Assembly: GCA_965216395.1 (NCBI GenBank)
Contig: OZ244156.1
Span: 1,585,956-1,649,955 of the forward strand
DNA: 64,000 nucleotides
Direction: 5' to 3'
From: CAZBXD01 sp965216395
Lineage (GTDB): Bacteria > Pseudomonadota > Alphaproteobacteria > Micavibrionales > SZUA-601
Shown: positions 34,505-44,238 of the stretch, piece by piece
Numbering within the stretch: the stretch's first letter is position 1
Layout of the letters: each line of letters opens with the position of its first letter
The notes under the pieces: model-generated
What the model was told of the DNA's origin: nothing
Databases searched by the model: none
The model's input: only the letters and a program-made list of their open reading frames with translations
Position numbers and translations under genes: made by a program

Positions 34505-36703
34505 ATGAATGAAACTTTAAAAAATCAAATAAACTTAGTAACGGTTGTCCCATCGCGACCGGTGAATAAGGGTTATACGTATAAAGTGCCACTAAATTTA
34601 CAAGTGACACTGGGGGATATCGTGGTCGTGCCTTTTGGTCAAAGTCGTGCGATGGGTATTGTTGCCGAGACAGAGGTTGCCCAAACTATCGATTCAGATC
34701 AATATAAAAACATTATTGCGGTGGCTCAAACCCCCCCTATTAAAAAACACATGATTGATTTTGCAAAATGGGTGTCTGATTATACGATGTCTTCATTCGG
34801 TCAAGTCATGAAAATGGTGATTCCAATACAAGATATTATGACGGAAGAACCCGCGGTTACAGTTTATTCTCTGGCAGATCCAAAATTTGCGTCTCAAAAA
34901 AATGTAACGCCTAAAAGAAAGCAAGTTTTAGAATATCTCAGTCAAAATCATAACGCTTCTGCGGCACAAATTAAAGCGCATACAAATGTTTCTGCGGGGG
35001 TTGTTGCCGCCATGGCAAAGGCGGGATTATTAAAAAAATCCATGCGTGTTAATGATTTAGGGATTGCGTCTATTCCCATTGATCTCATAAAGCAGACACC
35101 TCTAACGGTTGATCAAAAAGACGCCGCCACTAAATTAAAAAGTAATCTAAGTGCAGGTCAATTTTCAGTAACCGTTTTGGATGGTGTGACAGGGTCGGGT
35201 AAAACAGAAGTTTACCTATCGCCTGTTCGGGACGTCATTCGTCAAGAAAAACAATGTTTGATACTGGTTCCAGAAATTGCCTTAACCACACAATTCATAG
35301 AACGTTTTACAAAACGTTTCGGCGTACAGCCCGCCCTTTGGCATTCAACAATGACCACGGCGCAAAGACGAAAAACCTATAAAGGGATTTTAACAGGTGA
35401 GGTGAAGGTGCTTGTTGGGGCGCGTTCGGCCTTATTTCTACCATTTCCAAATTTGGCGATGATTGTTGTCGATGAAGAGCATGATAGCGGATATAAACAA
35501 GAAGATGGCGTGTTCTATCATGCGCGGGATATGGCTGTAAAACGCGCCCATATTGAAAATATCCCTATTGTTTTGGTGTCGGCAACACCCTCATTGGAAA
35601 CACATATAAACGCGCTTGAAGGGCGTTATCAAAGAGTGTCATTACCCGATCGATATGGTGGGGCGCATATGCCCGAAATTCATGTTGTTGATATGCGTCT
35701 TGAAAAAATTCCGCGCACACAATTTATTTCTCCAACCTTGCTCAAGGCTTTAGAGGATGCGCTGAAACGAGATGAGCAAGTGATGCTTTATCTTAATCGG
35801 CGCGGATATGCGCCCTTGACCCTTTGCCGTACCTGTGGTCATCGCCTTAACTGTCCGCGATGTACCACATGGTTGGTTGAGCATAAAAACGGCAAAAAGC
35901 TCCTTTGTCATCATTGCGGTTATCAAGACTGGATCCCTAGTGAATGCCCTAAATGTGATGATCAAGAAAGTTTCGTTGCTTGTGGTCCCGGGGTTGAGCG
36001 GATTCATGATGAAATAATGGGTTACTTCCCTGATAAAAAAATTGCGATTTTATCCAGCGATACGCAAAAAAATCCAGCAAATTTGCAAGAAATGCTCTCA
36101 AAGATAGAAAAAGGCGACATGGATATCATCATTGGTACGCAAATTATTGCCAAAGGCCATCATTTTCCCGATTTGACAATCGTGGGTGTGGTGGATGCGG
36201 ATTTGGGTCTATCAGGGGGTGATCTACGCGCCAGTGAACGAACCTATCAACTGCTTCATCAGGTGGCTGGTCGTGCGGGTCGTGCTCATAAAAAAGGCCA
36301 TGTTTTTCTGCAAAGCTTTATGCCCAAACAACATGTAATCCAAGCCTTAGCACAAAACGAACGGGATGCTTTTCTAATGGCCGAAGCACGTGATCGACAA
36401 GAAATGCAATTGCCACCCTATGGACGTCTTGTGGCGTTAATTATTTCCTCTGATCATGACGATAAAGCCAGGCAACAAGCGCAAAATCTTGCCTCTCACG
36501 TGGTTTTAGCAGAAGGTGTACAAGTGTTAGGTCCAACCCCTGCGATATTATATAAATTGCGCAATCGTTATCGTTATCGCTTACTCATGCGGGCGCCTAA
36601 AAATTTGCCTGTGCAGAAACTTATTCAAAAATGGATCGCACAAACCCCTAAAATAAAAGGGGTGCGCATTCAAATTGATATTGACCCTTATAGTTTTATG
36701 TAG
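34505..36703 (+). CDS. priA: Primosomal protein N' (replication restart helicase)
   Basis: PriA restarts stalled replication forks; 732 residues. The N-terminal 3'BD-like region (VTVVPSRPVNKGYTYKVP) is followed by Walker A VTGSGKTEVYL, Walker B DEEHD, and the zinc-binding insertion with cysteines in CRTCGHRLNCPRC and CHHCGY through ECPKCDD. The helicase C-terminal half has GTQIIAKGHHFPDLT and GRAGRAHKKG. It overlaps the start region of the next gene only through an alternative upstream frame. Confidence 0.96.
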   Translation: MNETLKNQINLVTVVPSRPVNKGYTYKVPLNLQVTLGDIVVVPFGQSRAMGIVAETEVAQTIDSDQYKNIIAVAQTPPIKKHMIDFAKWVSDYTMSSFGQVMKMVIPIQDIMTEEPAVTVYSLADPKFASQKNVTPKRKQVLEYLSQNHNASAAQIKAHTNVSAGVVAAMAKAGLLKKSMRVNDLGIASIPIDLIKQTPLTVDQKDAATKLKSNLSAGQFSVTVLDGVTGSGKTEVYLSPVRDVIRQEKQCLILVPEIALTTQFIERFTKRFGVQPALWHSTMTTAQRRKTYKGILTGEVKVLVGARSALFLPFPNLAMIVVDEEHDSGYKQEDGVFYHARDMAVKRAHIENIPIVLVSATPSLETHINALEGRYQRVSLPDRYGGAHMPEIHVVDMRLEKIPRTQFISPTLLKALEDALKRDEQVMLYLNRRGYAPLTLCRTCGHRLNCPRCTTWLVEHKNGKKLLCHHCGYQDWIPSECPKCDDQESFVACGPGVERIHDEIMGYFPDKKIAILSSDTQKNPANLQEMLSKIEKGDMDIIIGTQIIAKGHHFPDLTIVGVVDADLGLSGGDLRASERTYQLLHQVAGRAGRAHKKGHVFLQSFMPKQHVIQALAQNERDAFLMAEARDRQEMQLPPYGRLVALIISSDHDDKARQQAQNLASHVVLAEGVQVLGPTPAILYKLRNRYRYRLLMRAPKNLPVQKLIQKWIAQTPKIKGVRIQIDIDPYSFM

Positions 36704-36716
36704 AAGGGTGGCTGGG

Positions 36717-37535
36717 ATGAAATATTTATTTATGCGCCATAGAACGGCTGATATTACCTCTTATGATTTGTATAAAACATTTGCGCTTATCACGATGTTG
36801 ATTGATCATGTGGGGAGTTATCTTTTGCAAGATATACTGCTTTTTAAGGCATTGGGTCGCTGGAGCTTTCCTGTTTGGCTGTTCTTGATTGGTTTTTCAG
36901 ATAAACGTGAGATATCCAAACAGCTTTGGGTGGGGATGATCCTTGTGACTTTGTCCTATGTGGTATTCCATAAAGATTTATGGCCACTCAATATTCTAGC
37001 TACAATTATTTTTGCACGATTGGCTTTGCCGTTAATCACAAGGAAGTTTTTTTATACTCTTCTTGGTCTTGTGCTTTTGATTGCTGTGGCGATATGTTTT
37101 TTATTGCCAACATATCGTTTTTTTGAATACGGAATTACAGGTTTGTTATTTGCTTTCTGGGGTCATATCCGCCGCCACCAGAGGATAGAAAAATGGCTTG
37201 AATATATGTATGCCGTTGTTATTTATTTTTTATACGCCACAATACAAGCGATTGTTTACCCTTTTTCACCGAGTGAACAACAAATTGTTCTGCTTGGTAT
37301 CATTGCTGTGATGTGGGGTTTATATCACTTTAAACCAATTGTTTTTGAAAATACCAAAAATTACTGGTTTTTTAGTTCATTTTTAAGGTTTTCTGGGCGT
37401 TATACCTTAGAGATTTATGTTGTCCATGTTATTATATTCACGGCTATTTCGGCCTATTTATATGCTGATTTGATACAACTTGATTTCTTTGGCTTGCAAA
37501 TCCCCTTTCCAATAAGTGAATTTTCAAGACAATAA
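36717..37535 (+). CDS. TraX-family membrane protein
   Basis: From ATG 36717 the protein is about 272 residues with eight or so membrane segments. It begins SYDLYKTFALITMLIDHVG, then GRWSFPVWLFLIGFS, and ends with SGRYTLEIYVVHVIIF, the TraX/acyltransferase-like pattern. F-plasmid TraX acetylates pilin; chromosomal relatives have unknown acyl-acceptor targets, probably envelope components. A GGTGGCTGGG precedes the ATG, 14 nt after the priA stop, suggesting cotranscription with priA. Confidence 0.8.
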   Translation: MKYLFMRHRTADITSYDLYKTFALITMLIDHVGSYLLQDILLFKALGRWSFPVWLFLIGFSDKREISKQLWVGMILVTLSYVVFHKDLWPLNILATIIFARLALPLITRKFFYTLLGLVLLIAVAICFLLPTYRFFEYGITGLLFAFWGHIRRHQRIEKWLEYMYAVVIYFLYATIQAIVYPFSPSEQQIVLLGIIAVMWGLYHFKPIVFENTKNYWFFSSFLRFSGRYTLEIYVVHVIIFTAISAYLYADLIQLDFFGLQIPFPISEFSRQ

Positions 37536-37606
37536 GCAATTTATGACTGCAATCTTTATATGGGCTATGGTATAAAAAAGATATCTTTTTAAGGGAGTAA
37601 AGAATT

Positions 37607-38170
37607 TTGGGTCGCAAAACAAAATCGCCACAATTGATTGCTGATCGATACGCGCGGGCTATTTTTGATCTATCAAAAGAAAATGATAATCTTCAAGTCG
37701 TGTTTATCGACTTGGAAGCCTTACAGCAGGTTTTTAAAAAACATTCACAAATTGAAGATATATTTATTAAAAAAAATACATCGACGGATATTCAAAAAGA
37801 TGTTTTGACCCAGCTTAGCAAAAAAGTGAAAATTCATCCGATGACAAACCGTTTTTTAAAATTGCTTATTCAGGAAAATCGTTTCAATCTTTTTGATCAA
37901 ATTTTGACGGGATTTGAAAAATTATATAATCAAGAAAATGGTATTTACCGGGCGCATGTTACTGTGGCTAACAAAATGAAAAAGAAACAAGAAGATATGC
38001 TTAAAAAACATCTGAAAGATAGTTTGAACGCGCGTGAAATTGAATTAGAAACAACGATTGATCCGGATATTCTTGGCGGTATACGCGTTATGTTGGGTTC
38101 TGTATTGATTGATGGAACAATAAAAAATAAGCTGGAAGCAATTGCTCAAAAAATGAAAGGAATAGCGTAA
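37607..38170 (+). CDS. atpH: ATP synthase F1 subunit delta
   Basis: Delta subunit linking F1 to the stator, 187 residues. The start is a TTG at 37607 (giving an initial MGRKTKSPQLIADRYARAIF), with AAGGGAG 9 nt upstream and no better ATG, so a TTG start is assigned. The family's helical N-terminal domain and the C-terminal DPDILGGIRVMLGSVLIDGT motif are clear. It opens the atpHAGDC operon; F0 subunits are not in the window, as is usual in alphaproteobacteria. Confidence 0.95.
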   Translation: MGRKTKSPQLIADRYARAIFDLSKENDNLQVVFIDLEALQQVFKKHSQIEDIFIKKNTSTDIQKDVLTQLSKKVKIHPMTNRFLKLLIQENRFNLFDQILTGFEKLYNQENGIYRAHVTVANKMKKKQEDMLKKHLKDSLNAREIELETTIDPDILGGIRVMLGSVLIDGTIKNKLEAIAQKMKGIA

Positions 38171-38171
38171 C

Positions 38172-39719
38172 ATGGAACTACGCGCATCAGAAATATCAGC
38201 AATATTAAAAGACAAAATTGCTAATTTTGATCAACAAACAGAAACAGCAGAAATTGGCACTGTTTTATCCGTCGGTGACGGTGTGGCCCGTGTAAGCGGT
38301 TTAGATAATGTTCAAGCCGGTGAAATGGTTGAATTTGCCGATGGGACTAAAGGCATGGCTCTCAATCTTGAACAAGATAATATTGGCATCGTTATTTTTG
38401 GCGAAGATCGAAATGTTGCTGAAGGTGGTTTGGTTAAGAGAACAAAGAAAATAGTTCAAGTGCCTGTTGGTAAGGAGTTATTAGGGCGTGTTGTGAATGC
38501 TCTGGGCGAACCAATTGATGGCAAAGGCCCCATCAAAGCCAAAGAGTTTTTGCCTGTTGAGCGTATGGCGCCTGGTATTGTTGATCGCCAACCTGTGGAA
38601 GAACCAATGGAAACAGGGATTAAAGCTATTGATGCTTTGGTTCCCATTGGCCGTGGCCAACGTGAGCTGATTATTGGTGACCGACAAACGGGTAAGACAA
38701 CTGTTGCACTCGATACCATTATCAACCAAAAAGAACGCAACAAAAGTAAAAATGAGACGGATAAACTTTATTGTATTTATGTGGCGATTGGTCAGAAACG
38801 TTCCACTGTTTCGCAAATTGTCAAAACCCTGGAGGAAACAGGTGCGCTTGAATATACAATTGTTGTAGCGGCGACGGCTTCTGATCCGGCGGCGTTACAG
38901 TTTTTAGCGCCTTATACGGGATGTTCCATGGGTGAGTTTTTCCGTGATAATGGTATGCATGGTTTGATTGTCTATGATGATTTGTCTAAACAAGCTGTGG
39001 CTTATCGACAAATGTCTCTTCTCTTGCGTCGACCACCTGGGCGTGAGGCTTATCCGGGGGATGTTTTCTTCCTCCATTCACGGCTTTTGGAGCGTGCGGC
39101 AAAAATGAGTAAAGAAAAAGGGGCGGGTTCTCTGACCGCGCTACCAATTATTGAAACGCAAGCGGGGGATGTTTCGGCCTATATCCCAACCAATGTAATT
39201 TCAATCACAGACGGCCAGATCTTCTTGGAAACCGATTTATTTTATCAAGGCATTCGCCCGGCGATTAGTGTCGGTTTGTCCGTGTCGCGTGTTGGATCTG
39301 CCGCCCAAACAAAAGCTATGAAAAAAGTGGCGGGGCGTATTCGACTCGATTTAGCACAATACCGCGAAATGGAAGCGTTTAGTCAATTCTCATCGGATCT
39401 GGATGTAACGACACAACGTCTCTTAGAACGTGGTAAACGTCTCACCCAACTTTTAAAACAAGAACAATATAAACCGTTGACCATGGCGCAGCAAGTTGTC
39501 AGTATTTATGCAGGAACAAAGGGCTATATGGATGATATACATCCCGATCACGTCTCTGTTTTTGAAAAAGAGCTTTTAGCTGACATTTCTGTAAAAAATA
39601 ATGATATTCTTGAAGCGATCGCAAAAGATCGGTTGCTTTCTGATGAAGTGGAAAAAAAATTAGCTGAATATCTTGAAAATTTTGTGATGCGCTTTTCGCG
39701 TCGAGAAAGTGCAGCATAG
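38172..39719 (+). CDS. atpA: ATP synthase F1 subunit alpha
   Basis: Alpha subunit, 515 residues. It has Walker A GDRQTGKTTVALD, the SQIV region, VYDDLSKQAVAYR, and the arginine-finger segment SVGLSVSRVGSAAQ. An AAAGGA in the end of atpH serves as ribosome binding site, with 1 nt between the genes. Non-catalytic nucleotide sites sit between alpha and beta. Confidence 0.98.
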   Translation: MELRASEISAILKDKIANFDQQTETAEIGTVLSVGDGVARVSGLDNVQAGEMVEFADGTKGMALNLEQDNIGIVIFGEDRNVAEGGLVKRTKKIVQVPVGKELLGRVVNALGEPIDGKGPIKAKEFLPVERMAPGIVDRQPVEEPMETGIKAIDALVPIGRGQRELIIGDRQTGKTTVALDTIINQKERNKSKNETDKLYCIYVAIGQKRSTVSQIVKTLEETGALEYTIVVAATASDPAALQFLAPYTGCSMGEFFRDNGMHGLIVYDDLSKQAVAYRQMSLLLRRPPGREAYPGDVFFLHSRLLERAAKMSKEKGAGSLTALPIIETQAGDVSAYIPTNVISITDGQIFLETDLFYQGIRPAISVGLSVSRVGSAAQTKAMKKVAGRIRLDLAQYREMEAFSQFSSDLDVTTQRLLERGKRLTQLLKQEQYKPLTMAQQVVSIYAGTKGYMDDIHPDHVSVFEKELLADISVKNNDILEAIAKDRLLSDEVEKKLAEYLENFVMRFSRRESAA

Positions 39720-39728
39720 GAAAAACCC

Positions 39729-40637
39729 GTGGCGAATTTAAAAGATCTTAGAAATCGCATTGGAAGTGTTAAGTCGACGAAAAAAATTACTTCGGCGATG
39801 AAAATGGTTGCGGCGAGTAAGTTACGTCAAGCTCAAAATCGCGCTGAATCGGCGCGTCCCTATGCGAATCATATCATGATGTTGATGTTGCGATTGATTG
39901 AATCAATGAATAATCGCGGTAAACATACCCCTCTTATTCGTGGTAAGTCGATCGTCAAGAAAAAACTGTTTATTATTGTTTCTGGTGAGCGGGGTTTGTG
40001 TGGCGGTTTTAATGCACAATTACTTAAACAGTCACGACGTATCATCAATACTCAAAGATTTGATGGCAAAGAGATTAAAATTATATCTATGGGTCGCAAA
40101 GGGTATGAGGCGTTAAAATCAGATTTTAAAGATATTATTGTTGAACATCATCCACTGATATTGGATCCTGTTTTGATTAAAAATATTGTATCAAAACTAT
40201 GTGATGATTTTGAACAAGGTCTTTATGACGAGGTTCATGTGATTTATAATCAATTTAAAAACGCGCTCAATCAGATACCACATGAAACACAGCTTATTCC
40301 CTGTAAAATAACAGAAAACATGTTTGAAAAATTTTACCGTCAGGAAAAAATGTTTGAAGAGAAAAACGGCACTGGTTCCTTGGGTTGGTATTTATTTAAG
40401 CCCGATGCCAAAACTTTGCTTGAGCAGATAATCCCGCAACAAATTGCGACGAAACTTTTTCAAATAATGCTAGAAACCGCCGCGGGGGAACAGGCCGCCC
40501 GTATGACAGCCATGGATAATGCAACAAGTAATGCAAAAGATATGATCAATGATTTAACCATTGAATATAATCGTGAACGCCAAGCAGTTATTACCCGGGA
40601 AATTACTGAAATTGTTTCAGGTGCCGAAGCCTTGTAA
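39729..40637 (+). CDS. atpG: ATP synthase F1 subunit gamma
   Basis: Gamma rotor subunit, 302 residues, starting at a GTG (39729) to give MANLKDLRNRIGSVKSTKKI, the family start. The mid-section has GERGLCGGFNAQL and the C-terminal helix NDLTIEYNRERQAVITREI, both hallmarks. It rotates inside the alpha3beta3 hexamer. Confidence 0.97.
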   Translation: MANLKDLRNRIGSVKSTKKITSAMKMVAASKLRQAQNRAESARPYANHIMMLMLRLIESMNNRGKHTPLIRGKSIVKKKLFIIVSGERGLCGGFNAQLLKQSRRIINTQRFDGKEIKIISMGRKGYEALKSDFKDIIVEHHPLILDPVLIKNIVSKLCDDFEQGLYDEVHVIYNQFKNALNQIPHETQLIPCKITENMFEKFYRQEKMFEEKNGTGSLGWYLFKPDAKTLLEQIIPQQIATKLFQIMLETAAGEQAARMTAMDNATSNAKDMINDLTIEYNRERQAVITREITEIVSGAEAL

Positions 40638-40665
40638 ACCATGAATGACAAAAAGTGAGAAAAAG

Positions 40666-42108
40666 ATGACAAAGAAAAAGACAAAAAATAGATCGCAATC
40701 AATGGGCAAAGTTGTCCAAATTTTAGGGGCTGTTGTTGATGTTGAATTCGATGGTGATTTACCCGCTATTTTAAATGCATTACATGTTCAAGATACAGAT
40801 CAGCCCATCACTTTAGAAGTGGCGCAACATATTGGCAATAATGTGGTACGTACCATTGCTATGAACGCCACCGAAGGTATGTTCCGCGGGATGTCTGTTA
40901 TGGATACGGGCGCCCCGATTAATGTACCGGTCGGTCCCGAAACGCTGGGTCGGATTTTTAACGTAACGGGGAATATTATTGATGGTGGTCAAGCGATTAA
41001 GATCAAAAAATCTGCCCCTATTCATCGAGATGCCCCGCCCTTAACAGAACAAGCCGCGGTGACGTCGATTTTGGAAACAGGGATCAAAGTGATTGATCTT
41101 TTAGCACCCTATGCCAAAGGCGGTAAAATTGGTCTTTTCGGTGGGGCAGGTGTTGGTAAAACCGTATTGATCATGGAATTGATTAATAATATTGCTAAAC
41201 ATCATGGCGGCGTTTCGGTTTTTGCTGGTGTTGGGGAACGGACGCGTGAAGGGAATGATCTCTATCGTGAAATGATGGAATCAGGTGTGATTAACCCAGA
41301 TGGTGAATCAAAAGCCGCCCTTGTTTATGGTCAAATGAATGAGCCACCAGGCGCGCGTGCGCGTGTCGGTCTTTCTGGTTTAACGATGGCGGAATATTTC
41401 CGCGACGAAGAAGGCCAAGATGTACTTTTCTTTGTGGATAATATTTTCCGCTTTACGCAGGCGGGCTCTGAAATTTCTGCGCTGCTTGGGCGTATTCCCT
41501 CGGCTGTGGGGTACCAACCAACATTAGCAACCGATATGGGCGCGATGCAAGAGCGCATTACCTCGACAAATAAAGGATCGATTACATCGGTACAGGCGGT
41601 TTATGTGCCGGCTGATGATATTACTGATCCAGCACCGGCGACAACTTTTGCGCATTTGGATGCGACAACGGTTCTTTCCCGTAAAATCTCTGAATTGGGT
41701 ATTTATCCAGCTGTGGATCCGCTTGATTCCACATCGCGCGTTTTAGAACCGCGTATTGTCGGCAATGAACATTATACAGTTGCACGCGATGTTCAAAAAA
41801 TTCTACAAACCTACAAATCGCTTCAAGATATTATTGCGATTTTGGGTATGGATGAACTGTCTGAAGAAGACAAACAAACGGTTGCGCGCGCGCGTAAAAT
41901 TCAACGTTTTCTTTCACAACCTTTTCATGTGGCTGAAATATTTACTGGAATTTCGGGTACCTATGTTGCGTTAGAAGAAACGATTAAAGGTTTTAAAGCG
42001 ATTGTTGCGGGTGAATATGATCATTTGCCCGAGGCGGCATTTTATATGGTTGGAACCATAGACGAAGCCATTGAAAAGGGGCGAAAAATCGCATCAGAGG
42101 CTGCATAA
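40666..42108 (+). CDS. atpD: ATP synthase F1 subunit beta
   Basis: Catalytic beta subunit. ATG 40666 is preferred to ATG 40645, since a GAG-rich element precedes it and the family core starts soon after (GKVVQILGAVVDVEFD). Walker A is GGAGVGKTVLIME; GERTREGNDLY carries the catalytic glutamate; DNIFRFTQAGSEISALLGR is Walker B region. The N-terminal lysine-rich prefix of about ten residues is extra to many homologues. Either start yields a normal-length protein (about 480). Confidence 0.97.
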   Translation: MTKKKTKNRSQSMGKVVQILGAVVDVEFDGDLPAILNALHVQDTDQPITLEVAQHIGNNVVRTIAMNATEGMFRGMSVMDTGAPINVPVGPETLGRIFNVTGNIIDGGQAIKIKKSAPIHRDAPPLTEQAAVTSILETGIKVIDLLAPYAKGGKIGLFGGAGVGKTVLIMELINNIAKHHGGVSVFAGVGERTREGNDLYREMMESGVINPDGESKAALVYGQMNEPPGARARVGLSGLTMAEYFRDEEGQDVLFFVDNIFRFTQAGSEISALLGRIPSAVGYQPTLATDMGAMQERITSTNKGSITSVQAVYVPADDITDPAPATTFAHLDATTVLSRKISELGIYPAVDPLDSTSRVLEPRIVGNEHYTVARDVQKILQTYKSLQDIIAILGMDELSEEDKQTVARARKIQRFLSQPFHVAEIFTGISGTYVALEETIKGFKAIVAGEYDHLPEAAFYMVGTIDEAIEKGRKIASEAA

Positions 42109-42111
42109 TTT

Positions 42112-42552
42112 ATGATAGATTCAGTAAGTAAAAGCGAGAGTGACCAAAAAGAAATGAGTTTTGAACTGATTTCTCCTGAGAAAACAGAATCTCGCTCATT
42201 GGAAGAAAAGATTGTTCTCCCTGGGTCTGAGGGTGAATTCACAGTTCTCCCTGGGCATACGAAATTGGTTACTAATCTTATCAATGGTCTTATTCGTATT
42301 ATCCGTGCCGATAGTGATACACAACAATTTTATATAACCGGTGGTTTTGTTGATATCAGCCCGGATCAATGCGTTGTTTTGGCTAAATCTGTGAAACCTA
42401 TTCATGAATTAAAAGAAAAAGAACTCCGTGATCGATTGCAACTTTTGGAAGAAGATTTACAAGAAAAGAGCAATCAGAATAATCACGCTATCCATGATGA
42501 AATGAAAGAAATTCAAAATCAGCTCAAAGCTTTAGAGAGTTCGAAGCTGTAA
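42112..42552 (+). CDS. atpC: ATP synthase F1 subunit epsilon
   Basis: Epsilon subunit, 146 residues from ATG 42112, or 132 from ATG 42154 (MSFELISPEK, which is the usual family start). The beta-barrel has LPGSEGEFTVLPGHTKLVTNL and GGFVDISPDQCVVLA; a C-terminal helical hairpin follows and may inhibit ATP hydrolysis. The 14-residue prefix is unusual and the ribosome binding site does not settle the choice. It overlaps the opposite orphan at 42524 by 29 nt. Confidence 0.9.
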   Translation: MIDSVSKSESDQKEMSFELISPEKTESRSLEEKIVLPGSEGEFTVLPGHTKLVTNLINGLIRIIRADSDTQQFYITGGFVDISPDQCVVLAKSVKPIHELKEKELRDRLQLLEEDLQEKSNQNNHAIHDEMKEIQNQLKALESSKL

Positions 42553-43123
42553 GCATCGCTTTTAAAAGTTTTGGATTATATAGAGCTGTCGTGAAATATT
42601 TATCTTTGCCATGTTTGTTTTGATTGAATAAATCAATCGTTTCATAAAGAATATTCTTTGAAGGCCGATCGATTTTGTATCGGTTTCTTCTTCGATCAAT
42701 TGTGATAATCAGGGCCGATCTTTGTTCGATCCATTTTTTTAACTTATTTGGATCTTCAAGAATATTATCAATCATTCTATCAATTTTTTTGATATGTTTT
42801 TTCTTTAAATCTTTATTGTAAATAAGAACAAAACGCGATGGATCATTTTCATCTTTGTGTAAAACAAACCCAATATCTTCGGGCATATCAAATTCGATTA
42901 CTGTTTTTTTAATGTCATCTATCGATGGATATTTCTTCTTACTTAAACTGTCTTTTGATTGAGAAAAGTAAAAATCCGTTTTATTGGATTTGAATTGTTT
43001 TGAATTATTATATGGGTCAGATTTTGTTGTAATATTTTGATTTTGAGCATTCAGACTTTTTGAACAAAGGGTCAACATGGTTGCCGTAAGTATTGTTGTT
43101 GCAAATAAATCTTTTATCTTCAT
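42524..43123 (-). CDS. Exported hypothetical protein, paralogue of 43157-43750 (199 aa)
   Basis: A signal peptide (MKIKDLFATTILTATMLTLC to about residue 27, ending NAQ) directs export; the Cys20 could also be a lipid acceptor but the lipobox is poor. The mature protein is lysine- and asparagine-rich and unrecognised. Its GFVLHKDENDPSRFVLIYNK then a HIKKIDRMIDNILEDPNK helix aligns in order with the downstream sister GILYEKRF... VWLHNQNLTKEQIGNFAKHI, and both carry an F-x-QSKDSL block. The two appear to be a diverged tandem duplication, likely cotranscribed. Confidence 0.65.
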   Translation of the reverse strand: MKIKDLFATTILTATMLTLCSKSLNAQNQNITTKSDPYNNSKQFKSNKTDFYFSQSKDSLSKKKYPSIDDIKKTVIEFDMPEDIGFVLHKDENDPSRFVLIYNKDLKKKHIKKIDRMIDNILEDPNKLKKWIEQRSALIITIDRRRNRYKIDRPSKNILYETIDLFNQNKHGKDKYFTTALYNPKLLKAMLTASNSLKL

Positions 43124-43156
43124 TTGCGCACCCTCATAGGAATTCGTCGCGATAAT

Positions 43157-43750
43157 TTATTGTTTGAATGCATAAATACTATCTTGTTCCCTTTGTTGTT
43201 TATATAAACCGCGCGCTCGAGCACTTGGGTTATAATCTTTATTGGGTAAAAACTGATCAAAAAATGGGGGTACTAAACTATCTTTACTTTGGCCGAAAAT
43301 TACAAAGGTTTTATTTTCTTGCATACCTTTACGCAGACGTTGTGTTTCCAATGAATCGCAGAGAATTTCACCTATATGTTTCGCAAAGTTACCAATTTGC
43401 TCTTTCGTAAGATTTTGGTTGTGTAACCAAACTTTTGTTGGTTTTTGTTTTTTCTTAAATCGTTTTTCGTAAAGAATTCCAACAACTTGATTATCTAGTT
43501 TTGCAGGGAAGGTTTCAATTTTCTTTGTAACCCCTATTTCCATGTCTTGTTTGTTGCCATTAAAGATAAGAATTGTTCTTTTACTTTTGGGGCAATCTAA
43601 ATAATCATCAAGTGTTTTATGATGTGCCGTATGGTTATGCTTATGTTTTATAGAGTCATTATTTTGCTTGAACTCTTTTTTCTTAAAGATTGCACAAGAA
43701 GCCATCGTCAAGAAAGCGGATGTCACTAAAAGAGCTTTTTTCAAATCCAT
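43157..43750 (-). CDS. Lipoprotein hypothetical, paralogue of 42524-43123 (197 aa)
   Basis: From the Met at 43750 (MDLKKALLVTSAFLTMASC) a lipoprotein signal with lipobox TMASC is clear; the frame opening at 43768 adds six residues. The mature part starts with a His/Lys-rich linker (KHKHNHTAHH) followed by the domain shared with the neighbouring gene, including FGQSKDSL. It is probably the first gene of a two-gene unit with 42524-43123, exported to the envelope. No named family recognised. Confidence 0.65.
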   Translation of the reverse strand: MDLKKALLVTSAFLTMASCAIFKKKEFKQNNDSIKHKHNHTAHHKTLDDYLDCPKSKRTILIFNGNKQDMEIGVTKKIETFPAKLDNQVVGILYEKRFKKKQKPTKVWLHNQNLTKEQIGNFAKHIGEILCDSLETQRLRKGMQENKTFVIFGQSKDSLVPPFFDQFLPNKDYNPSARARGLYKQQREQDSIYAFKQ

Positions 43751-43802
43751 ATTAAAATCCTTATACACATAATTTTAATTTATTGTTAATTTTTAGGTTT
43801 AT

Positions 43803-44192
43803 TTAAGCACGACCATATTGATCTTCATAGCGAATAATATCGCTTTCCATACATTTCCCTATTTGTATTTCATGGATGATGGCTTCCTCATGAAACGGAT
43901 TGGCCATACGGTGTTTAGCACCAAGGGGGATATGAATGGTTTCACCCTTGTTCAAATCAAGGATTTTATCATTTAGCGTGACACGGATTTTCCCGCTTAG
44001 AACAGTCCATATCTCACGCCGATATTTATGCGATTGCAAAGATAATATCCCCGTGGGGTTAACGGTAATTTTTTTTTCAATGACATCTTCGTTATTTTCT
44101 TTGCGCACATCAGTCACTTCCCACGTGCCCCATGGTCTCTGGTCATGATCGCCAATATGATATTTATTTTCGTTATAATTTGTTTGTGTCAT
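43803..44192 (-). CDS. Cupin, phosphomannose isomerase type II C-terminal-like
   Basis: A single cupin domain of 129 residues matching the C-terminal domain of mannose-1-phosphate guanylyltransferase/mannose-6-phosphate isomerase: RPWGTWEV start, LSLQSHKYRREIWTVLSG metal-binding motif, and GETIHIPLGAKHRMAN. Stand-alone versions of this domain exist and may be isomerases for polysaccharide precursors. It shows no fused pyrophosphorylase. It lies between the exported orphans and guaB. Confidence 0.85.
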   Translation of the reverse strand: MTQTNYNENKYHIGDHDQRPWGTWEVTDVRKENNEDVIEKKITVNPTGILSLQSHKYRREIWTVLSGKIRVTLNDKILDLNKGETIHIPLGAKHRMANPFHEEAIIHEIQIGKCMESDIIRYEDQYGRA

Positions 44193-44238
44193 TTTTAGTT
44201 TTTTCTCTAATTTTATGTATGTTTTATATCTTTAGACA

